DNA of 8,589 bases from Alphaproteobacteria bacterium (GCA_013290035.1 JABCYT010000107.1:1-8589), one strand, 5' to 3'; shown: positions 1 to 7,064, counted from the first letter of the stretch. Numbers and translations are program-made. Notes: a model not told the origin generated them from the letters alone.

Positions 1-360
1 CGTCTCGTCGAGGCCGGCTGCAAGGTGTTGATGCCGTGGGGCGCGCCGATCGGCTCGGCGCGCGGCCTCAACAATGTCTACGGCCTCAGGGCGCTGCGCG
101 CCCACTTCCCGGACATTCCGCTGGTGGTCGATGCCGGCCTGGGCGTGCCCTCGCATGCCGCGGCCGCCATGGAGCTGGGCTATGACGCCGTGCTGATCAA
201 CACGGCGGTCGCCGAGGCAGGCGATCCGGTCGAGATGGCGCGCGCCTTCGCGCTGGCCGTCGAGGCCGGCCGCGCCGCCCATCTCGCCCAGCCGATGGAG
301 CCGCGCGACATGGCGGTGCCGTCGACGCCGGTGATCGGCAAGGCCGTGCTGGGCGGATGA
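1..360 (+). CDS. thiG: Thiazole synthase ThiG, C-terminal part (5' end outside window)
   Basis: The reading frame is open from base 1 and encodes the last 119 residues of ThiG. ThiG is the cytosolic TIM-barrel enzyme that forms the thiazole phosphate of thiamine from deoxyxylulose 5-phosphate, a glycine- or tyrosine-derived imine and sulfur from ThiS thiocarboxylate. The recognisable family blocks are [15 protein letters not shown] near the left edge (phosphate-binding region), then [20 protein letters not shown], then [13 protein letters not shown], which form the late strands of the barrel. The Schiff-base lysine and the start lie upstream and cannot be checked. The stop overlaps the thiE start (ATGA at 357-360), so the two are probably translationally coupled in one operon. 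thiS would be expected just upstream of the window. Confidence 0.95.
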   Translation, partial: RLVEAGCKVLMPWGAPIGSARGLNNVYGLRALRAHFPDIPLVVDAGLGVPSHAAAAMELGYDAVLINTAVAEAGDPVEMARAFALAVEAGRAAHLAQPMEPRDMAVPSTPVIGKAVLGG

Positions 361-980
361 GCATGCTCGATCCGTTCTATCCCGTTGTCCCGGACTCCGG
401 CTGGGTGGCGCGCCTGGTGCCGGCCGGCGCGCGGCTGATCCAGCTTCGCATCAAGGAGCAGCCGCCGGCCGAGATCCGCCGCCAGGTCAAGGAGGCGAAG
501 GCGATATGCGCCACCGGCGGCGCGCAGCTCATCGTCAACGACTACTGGCAGGCGGCCATCGACGAGGGCTGCGACTACGTCCATCTCGGCCAGGAGGATC
601 TCGTGGACGCCGACGTGAAGGCGCTGCGCCGCGCCGGCATCCGCATCGGCGTCAGCACGCACGATCACGCCGAGCTCGACAAGGGCCTCGCCGTCGATCC
701 CGACTATGTGGCGCTCGGCCCCATCTATCCGACCCTGCTCAAGAAGATGCCGTTTGCGCCGCAGGGCACGGCGCGGCTGGCCGAATGGAAGCGGCTGATC
801 GGCGATCGGCCGCTGGTGGCGATCGGCGGCCTCACCCTGGAACGCGCGCTGATCTGCCTCGCCTCGGGCGCCGATATCGCGTCCGTCGTGGGCGACATCG
901 TCAACAATGCCGATCCCATCGCCCAGACCAAGGCCTGGATCGCGGCGACGCGGCGCAAGCCCGTCGAGGCCAGGTCATGA
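357..980 (+). CDS. thiE: Thiamine phosphate synthase ThiE
   Basis: This 207-residue protein has the usual ThiE length. ThiE joins hydroxymethylpyrimidine diphosphate and thiazole phosphate to give thiamine phosphate, in a TIM-barrel active site in the cytosol. Visible family motifs in order are QLRIKE (about 29-34, diphosphate-binding region), VNDYW (60-64, Mg/diphosphate loop), HLGQEDL (76-82), [29 protein letters not shown] and [10 protein letters not shown]. The VNDxW and K-MP-APQG forms resemble the E. coli type rather than the Bacillus VNDD type. The start ATG overlaps the thiG stop by 4 bp and the stop overlaps the next gene by 4 bp, so it sits in the middle of a coupled thi operon. Nothing looks truncated. 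Confidence 0.95.
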   Translation: MSMLDPFYPVVPDSGWVARLVPAGARLIQLRIKEQPPAEIRRQVKEAKAICATGGAQLIVNDYWQAAIDEGCDYVHLGQEDLVDADVKALRRAGIRIGVSTHDHAELDKGLAVDPDYVALGPIYPTLLKKMPFAPQGTARLAEWKRLIGDRPLVAIGGLTLERALICLASGADIASVVGDIVNNADPIAQTKAWIAATRRKPVEARS

Positions 981-1945
981 CCGATCGTTACGCCCGCCAG
1001 AGGGTGCTGCCCGAGGTCGGCGCGACCGGCCAGGCGCGGCTCGCCGCGGCGTCCGTCGTCGTGGTCGGCGCCGGCGGGCTGGGTTGCCCGGTGCTGCAAT
1101 ACCTGGCCGGCGCGGGCGTCGGCCGGCTCGTGGTCGTCGACCATGACCGGGTCGAGGAAACCAACCTCCATCGCCAACCGCTCTACGCGATGGCCGATAT
1201 CGGCAAGCTCAAGGTGGAGGCCGCCGCCGCCGCCCTGCGCCGCTTCAATCCGGGCATTGCCGTCGACGTCGTGGCCGAGTGCCTGACGCCGCAGAACGCG
1301 ACTGCACTCGTCGGCGCAGCCGATGTCGTGGTCGATGCCGCCGACAGCTTTGCCGCCACCTACGTTCTAAGCGATGCCTGCCTCGCCGCTGCCAAGCCGC
1401 TGGTCAGCGCATCGGTGATCGGCATGACGGGTTACGCCGGCGCCTTCTGCGGCGGCGGTCCAAGCTACCGCGCGGTCTTTCCCGACGTTGCCGTCGAGGG
1501 CGGCACCTGCGCCACGCTGGGCGTGCTCGGCACGGCGGTCGCGGTGCTGGGCGGCCTGCAGGCCCATCTCGCGCTGCATCTTCTGCTCGGGCTGGAGCCC
1601 ACTGTGCTCGGCCGGGTGATCACCTTCGATGCGAGGCGGCCCGGCTTCGGCGGCTTCGGCTTTGCGGGCAGTCCCGAACCGGAGAAGTTCGTGCCCTTCA
1701 TTGCGCCCGCGGAAGTGACCGCAGACGATCTCGTGGTCGACCTGCGCAGCCTCGAGGAAGCGCCGCAGTCGCCGTTCGCCGGGGCCCGGCGCCTCGACGT
1801 CGATCACGTCGCGGCGCTGCTGGCGGAACCGCCCTCGTCACGGCGCATTGTCCTGTGTTGCCGCAGCGGCCAGCGCTCGCTCGCCGCCGCCGACCGGCTG
1901 CGCGAGGGCGGACGCGACAATCTCGCCCTGGTGGCCCTGGGTTAG
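977..1945 (+). CDS. thiF: ThiF/MoeB-type E1-like adenylyltransferase fused to a C-terminal rhodanese domain
   Basis: 322 residues. Residues 1 to about 240 are an E1-like domain: nucleotide loop GAGGLGCP (31-38), acidic residue D55, ETNLHRQ (61-67), K77 in DIGKLK, the D120/D123 region, and the crossover cysteine C178 in GGTCATLGVLG. Residues about 248-322 are a short rhodanese-like domain with active loop CRSGQRS (295-301). Family knowledge: such proteins adenylate the C-terminal glycine of ThiS or MoaD and help load sulfur onto it. The two zinc-binding CxxC pairs usual in MoeB/ThiF are absent; the CYRC position reads SYRA (163-166) and no later CxxC exists. The start was chosen by the 4-bp overlap with thiE and a GAGG 7 nt upstream; the open frame further 5' is a shadow of thiE. 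Its place after thiG-thiE favours ThiF, but it could also act on MoaD. Confidence 0.85.
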   Translation: MTDRYARQRVLPEVGATGQARLAAASVVVVGAGGLGCPVLQYLAGAGVGRLVVVDHDRVEETNLHRQPLYAMADIGKLKVEAAAAALRRFNPGIAVDVVAECLTPQNATALVGAADVVVDAADSFAATYVLSDACLAAAKPLVSASVIGMTGYAGAFCGGGPSYRAVFPDVAVEGGTCATLGVLGTAVAVLGGLQAHLALHLLLGLEPTVLGRVITFDARRPGFGGFGFAGSPEPEKFVPFIAPAEVTADDLVVDLRSLEEAPQSPFAGARRLDVDHVAALLAEPPSSRRIVLCCRSGQRSLAAADRLREGGRDNLALVALG

Positions 1946-1951
1946 TCGTTC

Positions 1952-1958
1952 AAGGAGG
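1952..1958 (+). promoter_or_regulatory. Strong ribosome binding site for the DUF2630 gene
   Basis: AAGGAGG lies 6 nt before the ATG at 1965, only a few bases after the thiF-like stop. It fixes the start of this small gene over the in-frame codons further upstream, which overlap the end of the thiF-like gene. Confidence 0.8.
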
Positions 1959-1964
1959 GTCGTC

Positions 1965-2210
1965 ATGACGCTGCACACGACGGACAAGAACGTCCTCGGT
2001 CATATCGAGGAACTCGTGACCGAGGAGAAGAAGCTCTACGCCCAGGGCGAGATGACCGACGCCGAGCGCGAGCGATTGACAAAGATCAATGTCGAGCTCG
2101 ATCGCTGCTGGGATCTTCTGCGCCAACGCCGCGCGCTGCGCGAGTACGGCCGAGATCCCGACCAGGCCGAGGTGCGTCCGGCAAGGGTGGTCGAGAACTA
2201 CAAGGGTTAG
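1965..2210 (+). CDS. DUF2630 family small protein
   Basis: This is an 81-residue soluble, highly charged protein with no membrane segment or signal peptide. It matches what I know of DUF2630: an N-terminal helix of the form VLGHIEELVTEEKKLY, then an acidic and basic stretch, then the diagnostic core DRCWDLLRQRRALRE (46-60), and the tail GRDPDQAEVRP...VENYKG. The predicted structure is two or three helices with coiled-coil character. Function is unknown for the family. It starts 19 bp after the thiF-like stop behind a strong SD site, so it is probably read as the last gene of the thi operon, although I see no thiamine-related motif in it. Stem-loops follow downstream at 2232-2308. Confidence 0.85.
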   Translation: MTLHTTDKNVLGHIEELVTEEKKLYAQGEMTDAERERLTKINVELDRCWDLLRQRRALREYGRDPDQAEVRPARVVENYKG

Positions 2211-2231
2211 TCAGTGCGTTCTGACGCGCTG

Positions 2232-2267
2232 GCGGGCGGCAGCGCCTTCTGAGGCGCGAGAGCCCGC
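2232..2267 (+). terminator. Nested stem-loop after the thi/DUF2630 operon
   Basis: An outer pair GCGGGC (2232-2237) / GCCCGC (2262-2267) encloses an inner pair GCGCC (2242-2246) / GGCGC (2253-2257) with loop TTCTGA. It starts 22 bp after the DUF2630 stop. There is no T-run after it on the plus strand, so an intrinsic terminator role is only tentative; it could equally protect the mRNA 3' end. Confidence 0.35.
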
Positions 2268-2276
2268 GCCGGGCAG

Positions 2277-2308
2277 AAAAGACAATGACGCGCGACGGGA
2301 GTCGCGCG
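2277..2308 (-). terminator. Probable terminator of the gluconolactonase-like gene
   Basis: A perfect 8-bp stem, CGCGCGAC (2289-2296) / GTCGCGCG (2301-2308) with loop GGGA, lies 13 bp beyond the minus-strand stop at 2322. Read on the minus strand it is followed by TCATTGTCTTTTC, a moderate T-rich tract (2277-2280 is AAAA on the plus strand). This gives the layout of a weak Rho-independent terminator. Confidence 0.5.
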
Positions 2309-2321
2309 CCCCCAGCAATGA

Positions 2322-3566
2322 TCAACCCGGCGCCGCGCCCTGCGTATTCACGAAGACGGCGTAGAGCGACTGGCTCCCCGCCATGAACAGGCGGTTGCGC
2401 TTGGGACCGCCGAAGCAGAGGTTGCCGCAGACCTCGGGCAGGCGGATGCGGCCGATCAGCTTGCCTTCTGGCGTCCATACCGTGACGCCATTGTAGCCGA
2501 CGTGGCGGCCGGCATTGCTCGAAACCCATAGATTGCCGTTGACGTCGCAGCGCACGCCGTCCGGCCCGCAGTTGACGCCATCGACCATGAAGTCGCTGAA
2601 CAGCTTGCGGTTGGAGACCTTGTTGTCCGTTCCGACGTCGAACGAATACATGTCGCCCTTGCCGCCCGGACCGGTGTCGCCCGGTCCCTTGCCGGTGCTG
2701 ATGACGTAAAGCTTCTTGTAGTCGGGCGAGAAGCAGATGCCGTTGGGATCCGGCACCTGGTCCTCGGTGACCACGAGATCGACGCGCCCGCTGGGGTCGA
2801 TGCGATAGCAATTCGTCGGCAGCTCACGCTTGAGCAGGCCGACGCCCGCCGCCTGGCCAAGCTTCGGATTGAGCTTGCCGTTGGCATTGCTCGGTCCGCC
2901 GGCTGCGTCGGGCGCGCCTTCATAGAGTTGGCCACCGTACGGCGGATCGGTGAACCAGTAGCTGCCATCGGGATGGGGCACGACGTCGTTGGGCGAGTTC
3001 AGCCGTTTGCCGTTGTAGGAGTCGGCCAGCACGCTCACCGAGCCGTCGAGTTCATAGCGCACGACCCGCCGCATCAGGTGCTCGCACGAGAGCTGGCGGC
3101 CCTGGAAGTCGAACGTGTTGCCGTTGCTGTTGTTCGACGGGCTGCGGAACACGCTCACCCGCCCGTCATCCTCGAGCCAGCGCAGTTGCCGGTTGTTGGG
3201 AATGTCGCTCCACACGAGATAGCGTCCCTGCGCGTTCCACGCCGGTCCTTCCGACCACAGCGCGCCGGTCCACAGCCGCTGGATGGCGCTGTTGGGCTGC
3301 GCGAGCGCGTTGAAGCTCGGATCGACCGACAGCACATCGGGGTCGGTAAAGTAGGTCGTCGGCGCGCCATGCCGGCTGAAATCGCGCGGCGGCTGGGTGA
3401 TCGTCGATGGCGGTCCGACCGGTGTCGGCGTTGCTTGAGCGAAAACCTTTCCGGCTGCGAGAGTGGCCGCGGTCACGCCTGCCGCGCCGACCAGTGTGCG
3501 ACGGGATAGTGTGCAACGGGACAGCGACGCGCCGCCCTTCGCTTCGAATTGCTTCGATGAGCTCAT
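2322..3566 (-). CDS. Tat-exported SMP-30/gluconolactonase/LRE family protein
   Basis: 414 residues. The N-terminus is a twin-arginine signal: SRRTLVG (21-27), a hydrophobic stretch to about residue 40, and a likely cleavage site after VFAQA (45), so the mature protein should be periplasmic. The rest is an SMP-30-type six-bladed beta-propeller. Likely metal ligands by family analogy are E106 in WSEGPAW, N193 in SPNDV, N275 in DPNGICFSPD and D336 in GPDGVRCD. Known members hydrolyse sugar lactones such as gluconolactone; the substrate here is not readable. The start has GGGAGAG 5 nt upstream. A Gly/Asn-rich segment at about 211-240 looks like a long loop between blades. It stands alone: convergent with the thi operon and about 100 bp downstream of moaE on the same strand. 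A broad calcium-dependent phosphotriesterase-like label would also fit. Confidence 0.85.
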   Translation of the reverse strand: MSSSKQFEAKGGASLSRCTLSRRTLVGAAGVTAATLAAGKVFAQATPTPVGPPSTITQPPRDFSRHGAPTTYFTDPDVLSVDPSFNALAQPNSAIQRLWTGALWSEGPAWNAQGRYLVWSDIPNNRQLRWLEDDGRVSVFRSPSNNSNGNTFDFQGRQLSCEHLMRRVVRYELDGSVSVLADSYNGKRLNSPNDVVPHPDGSYWFTDPPYGGQLYEGAPDAAGGPSNANGKLNPKLGQAAGVGLLKRELPTNCYRIDPSGRVDLVVTEDQVPDPNGICFSPDYKKLYVISTGKGPGDTGPGGKGDMYSFDVGTDNKVSNRKLFSDFMVDGVNCGPDGVRCDVNGNLWVSSNAGRHVGYNGVTVWTPEGKLIGRIRLPEVCGNLCFGGPKRNRLFMAGSQSLYAVFVNTQGAAPG

Positions 3567-3665
3567 GGCGTCTCTCCCTACGGTTTTATCGTTGGGACAA
3601 GTCTTAGCAAAACCATGCCAAGCGGTGAAGTTCGCCAGCGCATATCTCAGCAGAGTTGTGCGACG

Positions 3666-4142
3666 CTACTGGCGTTTCTTCTCCCAACGCTGCGCTGCGG
3701 CATCGTCGCCTTCGTGAGCGCCGACCCACTTTTCGCCGGCCGGCGTCTCCTCGAGCTTCCAGAACGGCGCCTTGGTTTTCAGCCAGTCGACCAGGAACTC
3801 GCAGGCCTCGAAGGCGGCCTCGCGGTGCGGCGAGCCGACCGCGACCAGGACGATGCGGTCGCCGGCCTCGAGCCTGCCGTGGCGATGCACGATCAGCGTC
3901 GCCTCGAGCGGCCAGCGGCGGCAGGCCTCGGCTTCGATCTCCTCCAGCGCCTTCTCGGTCATGCCGGGATAGTGCTCGAGCGTCAGCGCATCGATGCGCT
4001 CGCGGTGCAGGCCCTCGCGCACGTGCATCTCGCGCACCAGGCCCACGAACACCGCCAGCCCGCCGATCCGCTTGTTGCCGTGCGTCAGGCGGTCGAGCTC
4101 GGCGCCCGTGTCGAAATCGGCTTGCTGGACGCGCACGGTCAT
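3666..4142 (-). CDS. moaE: Molybdopterin synthase catalytic subunit MoaE
   Basis: 158 residues, the usual MoaE size. With MoaD it forms the heterotetramer that converts precursor Z (cPMP) into molybdopterin by adding two dithiolene sulfurs. Visible motifs are VFVGLVR (31-37, with the conserved arginine), LEHYPGMTEKAL (55-66), VHRHGRLEAGD (85-95), GSPHREAAFEAC (103-114) and the catalytic block LKTKAPFWKLE (121-131). K122 and K129 of this block correspond to the two essential lysines of E. coli MoaE. The ATG follows the moaD stop by 14 bp, with AAGGGA overlapping that stop as SD site. This order and spacing support co-translation of the two subunits. The tail after residue 145 is charged and variable. 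Confidence 0.95.
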   Translation of the reverse strand: MTVRVQQADFDTGAELDRLTHGNKRIGGLAVFVGLVREMHVREGLHRERIDALTLEHYPGMTEKALEEIEAEACRRWPLEATLIVHRHGRLEAGDRIVLVAVGSPHREAAFEACEFLVDWLKTKAPFWKLEETPAGEKWVGAHEGDDAAAQRWEKKRQ

Positions 4143-4156
4143 GGTCAGTCGTCCCT

Positions 4157-4408
4157 TCAGCCACCCGTGAAGGGCGGAAAGAACGCCACTTCGCGCGCGC
4201 CGGCCAGCGGCGCATCGAACGTCGCGGTGCGCTGGTCGACCGCGGCGCCGAAGGCCGCGCCTTCTGCCAGCGCCTCGGCGTGGCCGGCGCTTCGCGCGCG
4301 CAACCAGGCGACCAAGTCACCCACGGTCTTCACGTCGGCGGGCAACGCCACCTCTTCGTCGGGGACGCCCACGGTGCGCTTCATCCAGGCGAAGTAACGG
4401 ACCTTCAC
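4157..4408 (-). CDS. moaD: Molybdopterin synthase sulfur-carrier subunit MoaD
   Basis: 83 residues with a ubiquitin-like fold. MoaD carries sulfur as a C-terminal thiocarboxylate after adenylation by a MoeB-type E1 and inserts its tail into MoaE. The sequence starts KVRYFAWMKRTVG and ends REVAFFPPFTGG; the terminal Gly-Gly is the activated end. I place the start at the GTG at 4408 because AGGAGG stands 5 nt upstream and the product then begins exactly where MoaD proteins usually begin. Another GTG at 4432 would add eight residues and overlap pgsA. It lies 10 bp after the pgsA stop and is followed by moaE. The E1 partner could be the ThiF-like protein at 977-1945 or one elsewhere. Confidence 0.93.
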   Translation of the reverse strand: MKVRYFAWMKRTVGVPDEEVALPADVKTVGDLVAWLRARSAGHAEALAEGAAFGAAVDQRTATFDAPLAGAREVAFFPPFTGG

Positions 4409-4413
4409 GCCCG

Positions 4414-4419
4414 CCTCCT
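4414..4419 (-). promoter_or_regulatory. Ribosome binding site that decides the moaD GTG start
   Basis: On the minus strand AGGAGG ends 5 nt before the GTG at 4408. Its first A is also the last base of the pgsA TGA stop, so termination of pgsA translation happens on top of the moaD ribosome binding site, which suggests coupling. Confidence 0.75.
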
Positions 4420-4976
4420 CATGTGGGCCCACCTTCCGCCATATGGCGCAGGCCGGTGCGCAGATAGTCGTAGCCGGTGATCAGCGTGAGCGCTGCGGCG
4501 ATCCAGATCAACACCAGGCCGATCTGGCTGACGATGGGCGCCACGGCGTCGCCCAGCAGCAGGAAGGCGATGGCGCCCATCTGCACGGCGGTCTTCCACT
4601 TGGCGAGCTGGCTCACCGGCACGCCGACCCGCAGTTCGGCCAAAAACTCGCGCAGGCCGGAGACCAGGATCTCGCGCGCCAGGATGATCAGTGCCGCCAA
4701 TACGTTCAAACCTGCGAGTTGCTCGTTCTTCACCAGCATCACCAGCGCTGCCGCCACCAGAAGCTTGTCGGCGATCGGATCGAGGAAGCGGCCGAAGCGC
4801 GAAATCTGCGCATAGCGGCGCGCGAAATAGCCGTCGAACCAGTCGGTGATGCAGGCGGCGGCGAACAGGCCGGCCGACAGCCACTGCGCCCAGCCATGCT
4901 CGAGCCAGAAACAAGCGACCACCAGGGGAATCGCCGCAATGCGCGACAGCGTCAGGATGTTGGGAAGGTTGAGCAT
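4419..4976 (-). CDS. pgsA: CDP-diacylglycerol--glycerol-3-phosphate 3-phosphatidyltransferase PgsA
   Basis: A 185-residue inner-membrane enzyme that makes phosphatidylglycerophosphate, the committed step to phosphatidylglycerol and cardiolipin. The CDP-alcohol phosphatidyltransferase signature is complete: D45, D48-G49, A52-R53, then G62, D66 and D70 (DGxxAR-x8-GxxxDxxxD), with the acidic residues binding metal and catalysing. The N-terminus LPNILTLSRI is typical. Hydrophobic segments lie at roughly 12-24, 30-44, 72-82, 92-108, 131-147 and 150-167. REILVSGLREFLA (101-113) and VPVSQLAKWKT (119-129) are further PgsA hallmarks. The ATG at 4976 is 13 bp after the uvrC stop with only a weak upstream AGG. 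The open frame continues upstream inside uvrC but has no PgsA character. Confidence 0.95.
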   Translation of the reverse strand: MLNLPNILTLSRIAAIPLVVACFWLEHGWAQWLSAGLFAAACITDWFDGYFARRYAQISRFGRFLDPIADKLLVAAALVMLVKNEQLAGLNVLAALIILAREILVSGLREFLAELRVGVPVSQLAKWKTAVQMGAIAFLLLGDAVAPIVSQIGLVLIWIAAALTLITGYDYLRTGLRHMAEGGPT

Positions 4977-4989
4977 ATGCGGCCTATTC

Positions 4990-6909
4990 TTAGCGGCCGC
5001 CCCGGAAGTGGTCATGGATTTTCTGGGCAAGCGCGCCCGAGATGCCCGGCACCGCCTTGATGTCCTCGAGAGTCGCCACGGCCACTGCCCGGGCACTGCC
5101 GAAATGATGCAGCAGGGCGCGCTTGCGGCCCGAACCGATGCCCGGTACCTCGTCGAGCGCCGAGCGCGTGATGTCGGCCGCTCGTCGTGCACGGTGCGTG
5201 CCGATGGCGAAGCGATGCGCCTCGTCCCGCAGGCGCTGCAGGAAATAGAGCACCGGATCGCGCGGTTCGAGCGAGAAGGGCGGCTTGCCCGGCACGAAGA
5301 AACGTTCGCGGCCGGCGTCGCGGTCGGGACCCTTGGCGATGCCGACGGTGGCGATGTCTTCCAGGCCGAGCTCGACCAGCACCTGGCGCGCCACCTCGAG
5401 CTGGCCCTGGCCACCGTCGATCAGCACGAGGTCCGGCCAATGCTCCTCGGCCCGTTCGGGATCTTCCCGTAGAGCGCGGCCGAAACGGCGTGTCAGCACC
5501 TCGCGCATCATGGCGAAATCGTCGCCCGCCGCGCCCTCGGTCTTGATGTTGAACTTGCGATAGGAATTCTTGATGAAGCCGTCCGGCCCGGCCACCACCA
5601 TGGCGCCGATCGGCGCGCTGCCCTGGATATGGCTGTTGTCGTAGATCTCGATGCGCTCGGGCGGACCGTCGAGGCCAAAGAGGCGCGCCACGCCCTCGAG
5701 CAGCTGGCGCTGCGTGCCGCGCTCGGCCATGCGCCGCGCCAGCGCCTCGCGGGCGTTGAGGGTGGCCTGGTCGAGCGCGTCCTTCTGGTCGCCACGCTTG
5801 GGGTGGCGGATCTCGACCTTGTGCTGCGCTGTCAGGGCGAGTGCGCTTTCCAGCAACTCGCGTTCGGCGACGTCGTGGCTGGTGAGGATCAGCTTGGGCG
5901 CTGGGCGCGATTCGTAGAACTGGCCGATGAAGGCCGACAGCACCGCGGACTCGTCGAGCTCGCGGACGTGCGCCGGGAAGTAGGCGCGGTTGCCGAGATT
6001 CTGGCCGGCGCGCAGGAAGAACACTTGTACGCAGACCTGACCGCCCTCGCCATGGGCGGCGAAGATGTCGGCTTCGTCGATCGAGGGCAGGGCGATCGAC
6101 TGATGCGACTGGATGTGGGCGAGCGCGCGGATGCGGTCGCGCAGCACCGCCGCACCCTCGAATTCGAGGTCGGCCGAAGCCTTGTCCATGCGCTGCGACA
6201 GCGCCTGCTGGACCTCGCGGTTGCGGCCGCCCAGAAAGCCGCGCACCTCGTCGACGATGGCGCCGTACTCGGCCTTGTCGATGCGGCCGACGCAGGGCGC
6301 CGTGCAGCGCTTGATCTGGTACTGCAGGCAGGGCCGGGTGCGCGTCGCGAACACGCCGTCGGAGCAGGAGCGCAGCGGAAAGGCGCGCTGCAGGGCATAG
6401 AGCGTGCGGTTGACCGCGGTGGCCGAGGCGAAGGGGCCGAAATATTCGTTGGCGGGATCGCGCGCGCCACGGTGCTTGGCGAGCTGCGGCCATTCGGTAT
6501 CCTTGCGGATGACGATATAGGGAAACGACTTGTCGTCGCGCAGCAGCACGTTGAAGCGCGGCCGGAAGCGCTTGATCAGGTTGTTCTCGAGCAGCAGCGC
6601 CTCGGCCTCGCTGCCGGTGATCGAGAACTCCATGGTGCGGGTCGCCGACACCATGCGCACCAGCCGGTTGTCGAGTCGCGTCGGCTGGGTGTAGGCGGCG
6701 ACGCGGCTGCGCAGCGAGCGCGCCTTGCCGACATAGAGAACCTCGCCGTCGCCGCCGATCATGCGGTAGACGCCCGATTTGCGCGGCAGGGTGCGTACGA
6801 ACTCGCCGATGATCCGCATGCCGTCGGCCAAAGAACCTCCGGCAAGCGAGCTCTCACTGTGAAGCGAGTCCTCGCTCGGTTTCTGGTCGGTGTCGGTTTC
6901 GTCGCTCAC
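4990..6909 (-). CDS. uvrC: Excinuclease ABC subunit UvrC
   Basis: 639 residues from the GTG at 6909. UvrC is the nuclease of nucleotide excision repair that cuts both sides of a UvrA/UvrB-marked lesion. Domains in order: GIY-YIG nuclease (GVYRM 46-50, YVGKAR 59-64, E108); a Cys cluster C182-x11-C194-x7-C202-x3-C206 with the spacing of the E. coli 4Fe-4S site; the UvrB-binding UVR segment (about 231-268); an RNase H-like endonuclease with D424 in YDNSHIQG, D498 in LIDGGQGQ and H565 in RDEAHRFA; and tandem helix-hairpin-helix motifs (587-635). The start is uncertain. GTG at 6909 has AGGA 4 nt upstream; ATG at 6819 would give 609 residues; a TTG at 6831 has GGAGG 4 nt upstream; a GTG at 7038 would add 43 unconserved residues. 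It heads the uvrC-pgsA-moaD-moaE cluster. Confidence 0.95.
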   Translation of the reverse strand: MSDETDTDQKPSEDSLHSESSLAGGSLADGMRIIGEFVRTLPRKSGVYRMIGGDGEVLYVGKARSLRSRVAAYTQPTRLDNRLVRMVSATRTMEFSITGSEAEALLLENNLIKRFRPRFNVLLRDDKSFPYIVIRKDTEWPQLAKHRGARDPANEYFGPFASATAVNRTLYALQRAFPLRSCSDGVFATRTRPCLQYQIKRCTAPCVGRIDKAEYGAIVDEVRGFLGGRNREVQQALSQRMDKASADLEFEGAAVLRDRIRALAHIQSHQSIALPSIDEADIFAAHGEGGQVCVQVFFLRAGQNLGNRAYFPAHVRELDESAVLSAFIGQFYESRPAPKLILTSHDVAERELLESALALTAQHKVEIRHPKRGDQKDALDQATLNAREALARRMAERGTQRQLLEGVARLFGLDGPPERIEIYDNSHIQGSAPIGAMVVAGPDGFIKNSYRKFNIKTEGAAGDDFAMMREVLTRRFGRALREDPERAEEHWPDLVLIDGGQGQLEVARQVLVELGLEDIATVGIAKGPDRDAGRERFFVPGKPPFSLEPRDPVLYFLQRLRDEAHRFAIGTHRARRAADITRSALDEVPGIGSGRKRALLHHFGSARAVAVATLEDIKAVPGISGALAQKIHDHFRGGR

Positions 6910-7035
6910 GGGATCCTGCCGAAGGGCGCGCGCAATGGGTAAGTCGACGCTTGCCGATAGGACAACGGCCAGTGTGGGGCCCGTGTGGGGAAGTCTGTGA
7001 ACAAGCCCGGTGTCAGCCCGCCGTTGCGTCAGCGT

Positions 7036-7064
7036 CACTGTATTGACTCAATGTAGGCACAGTG
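7036..7064. repeat. Nested inverted repeat upstream of uvrC
   Basis: CACTG (7036-7040) and CAGTG (7060-7064) enclose an 11-bp palindrome, ATTGA-C-TCAAT (7042-7052). The size and position, about 130-155 bp before the preferred uvrC start, would fit a protein-binding operator. No known regulator motif is recognised. Confidence 0.35.

Noticed and set aside
506..976. 157-residue N-terminal extension of the thiF-like gene
   Set aside because: The stretch is an Arg-rich frame shadow of thiE; the E1-like protein begins naturally at 977, at an ATGA overlap with an SD site.
3583..3610. Sigma70-like pair TTGCTA-N16-TAAAAC before the gluconolactonase-like gene (minus strand)
   Set aside because: The hexamers are partial matches, and the implied transcript would begin inside the ribosome binding site at about 3576, leaving almost no leader.
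3633..3674. Inverted repeat CGCCAG/CTGGCG around the moaE stop, as a moa operon terminator
   Set aside because: Six-base arms with a 30-nt spacer, one arm inside the coding sequence, and no T-run on the minus strand after it.
4977..5414. Upstream extension of pgsA inside uvrC
   Set aside because: Arg/Ser-rich shadow translation of uvrC; PgsA proteins begin at the MLNLPN block at 4976.
5629..6942. Open frame of 437 codons on the plus strand opposite uvrC
   Set aside because: It is the antisense shadow of a well-supported UvrC reading frame in G+C-rich DNA; the product has no family motifs and is composed of low-information Ala/Val/Arg stretches.
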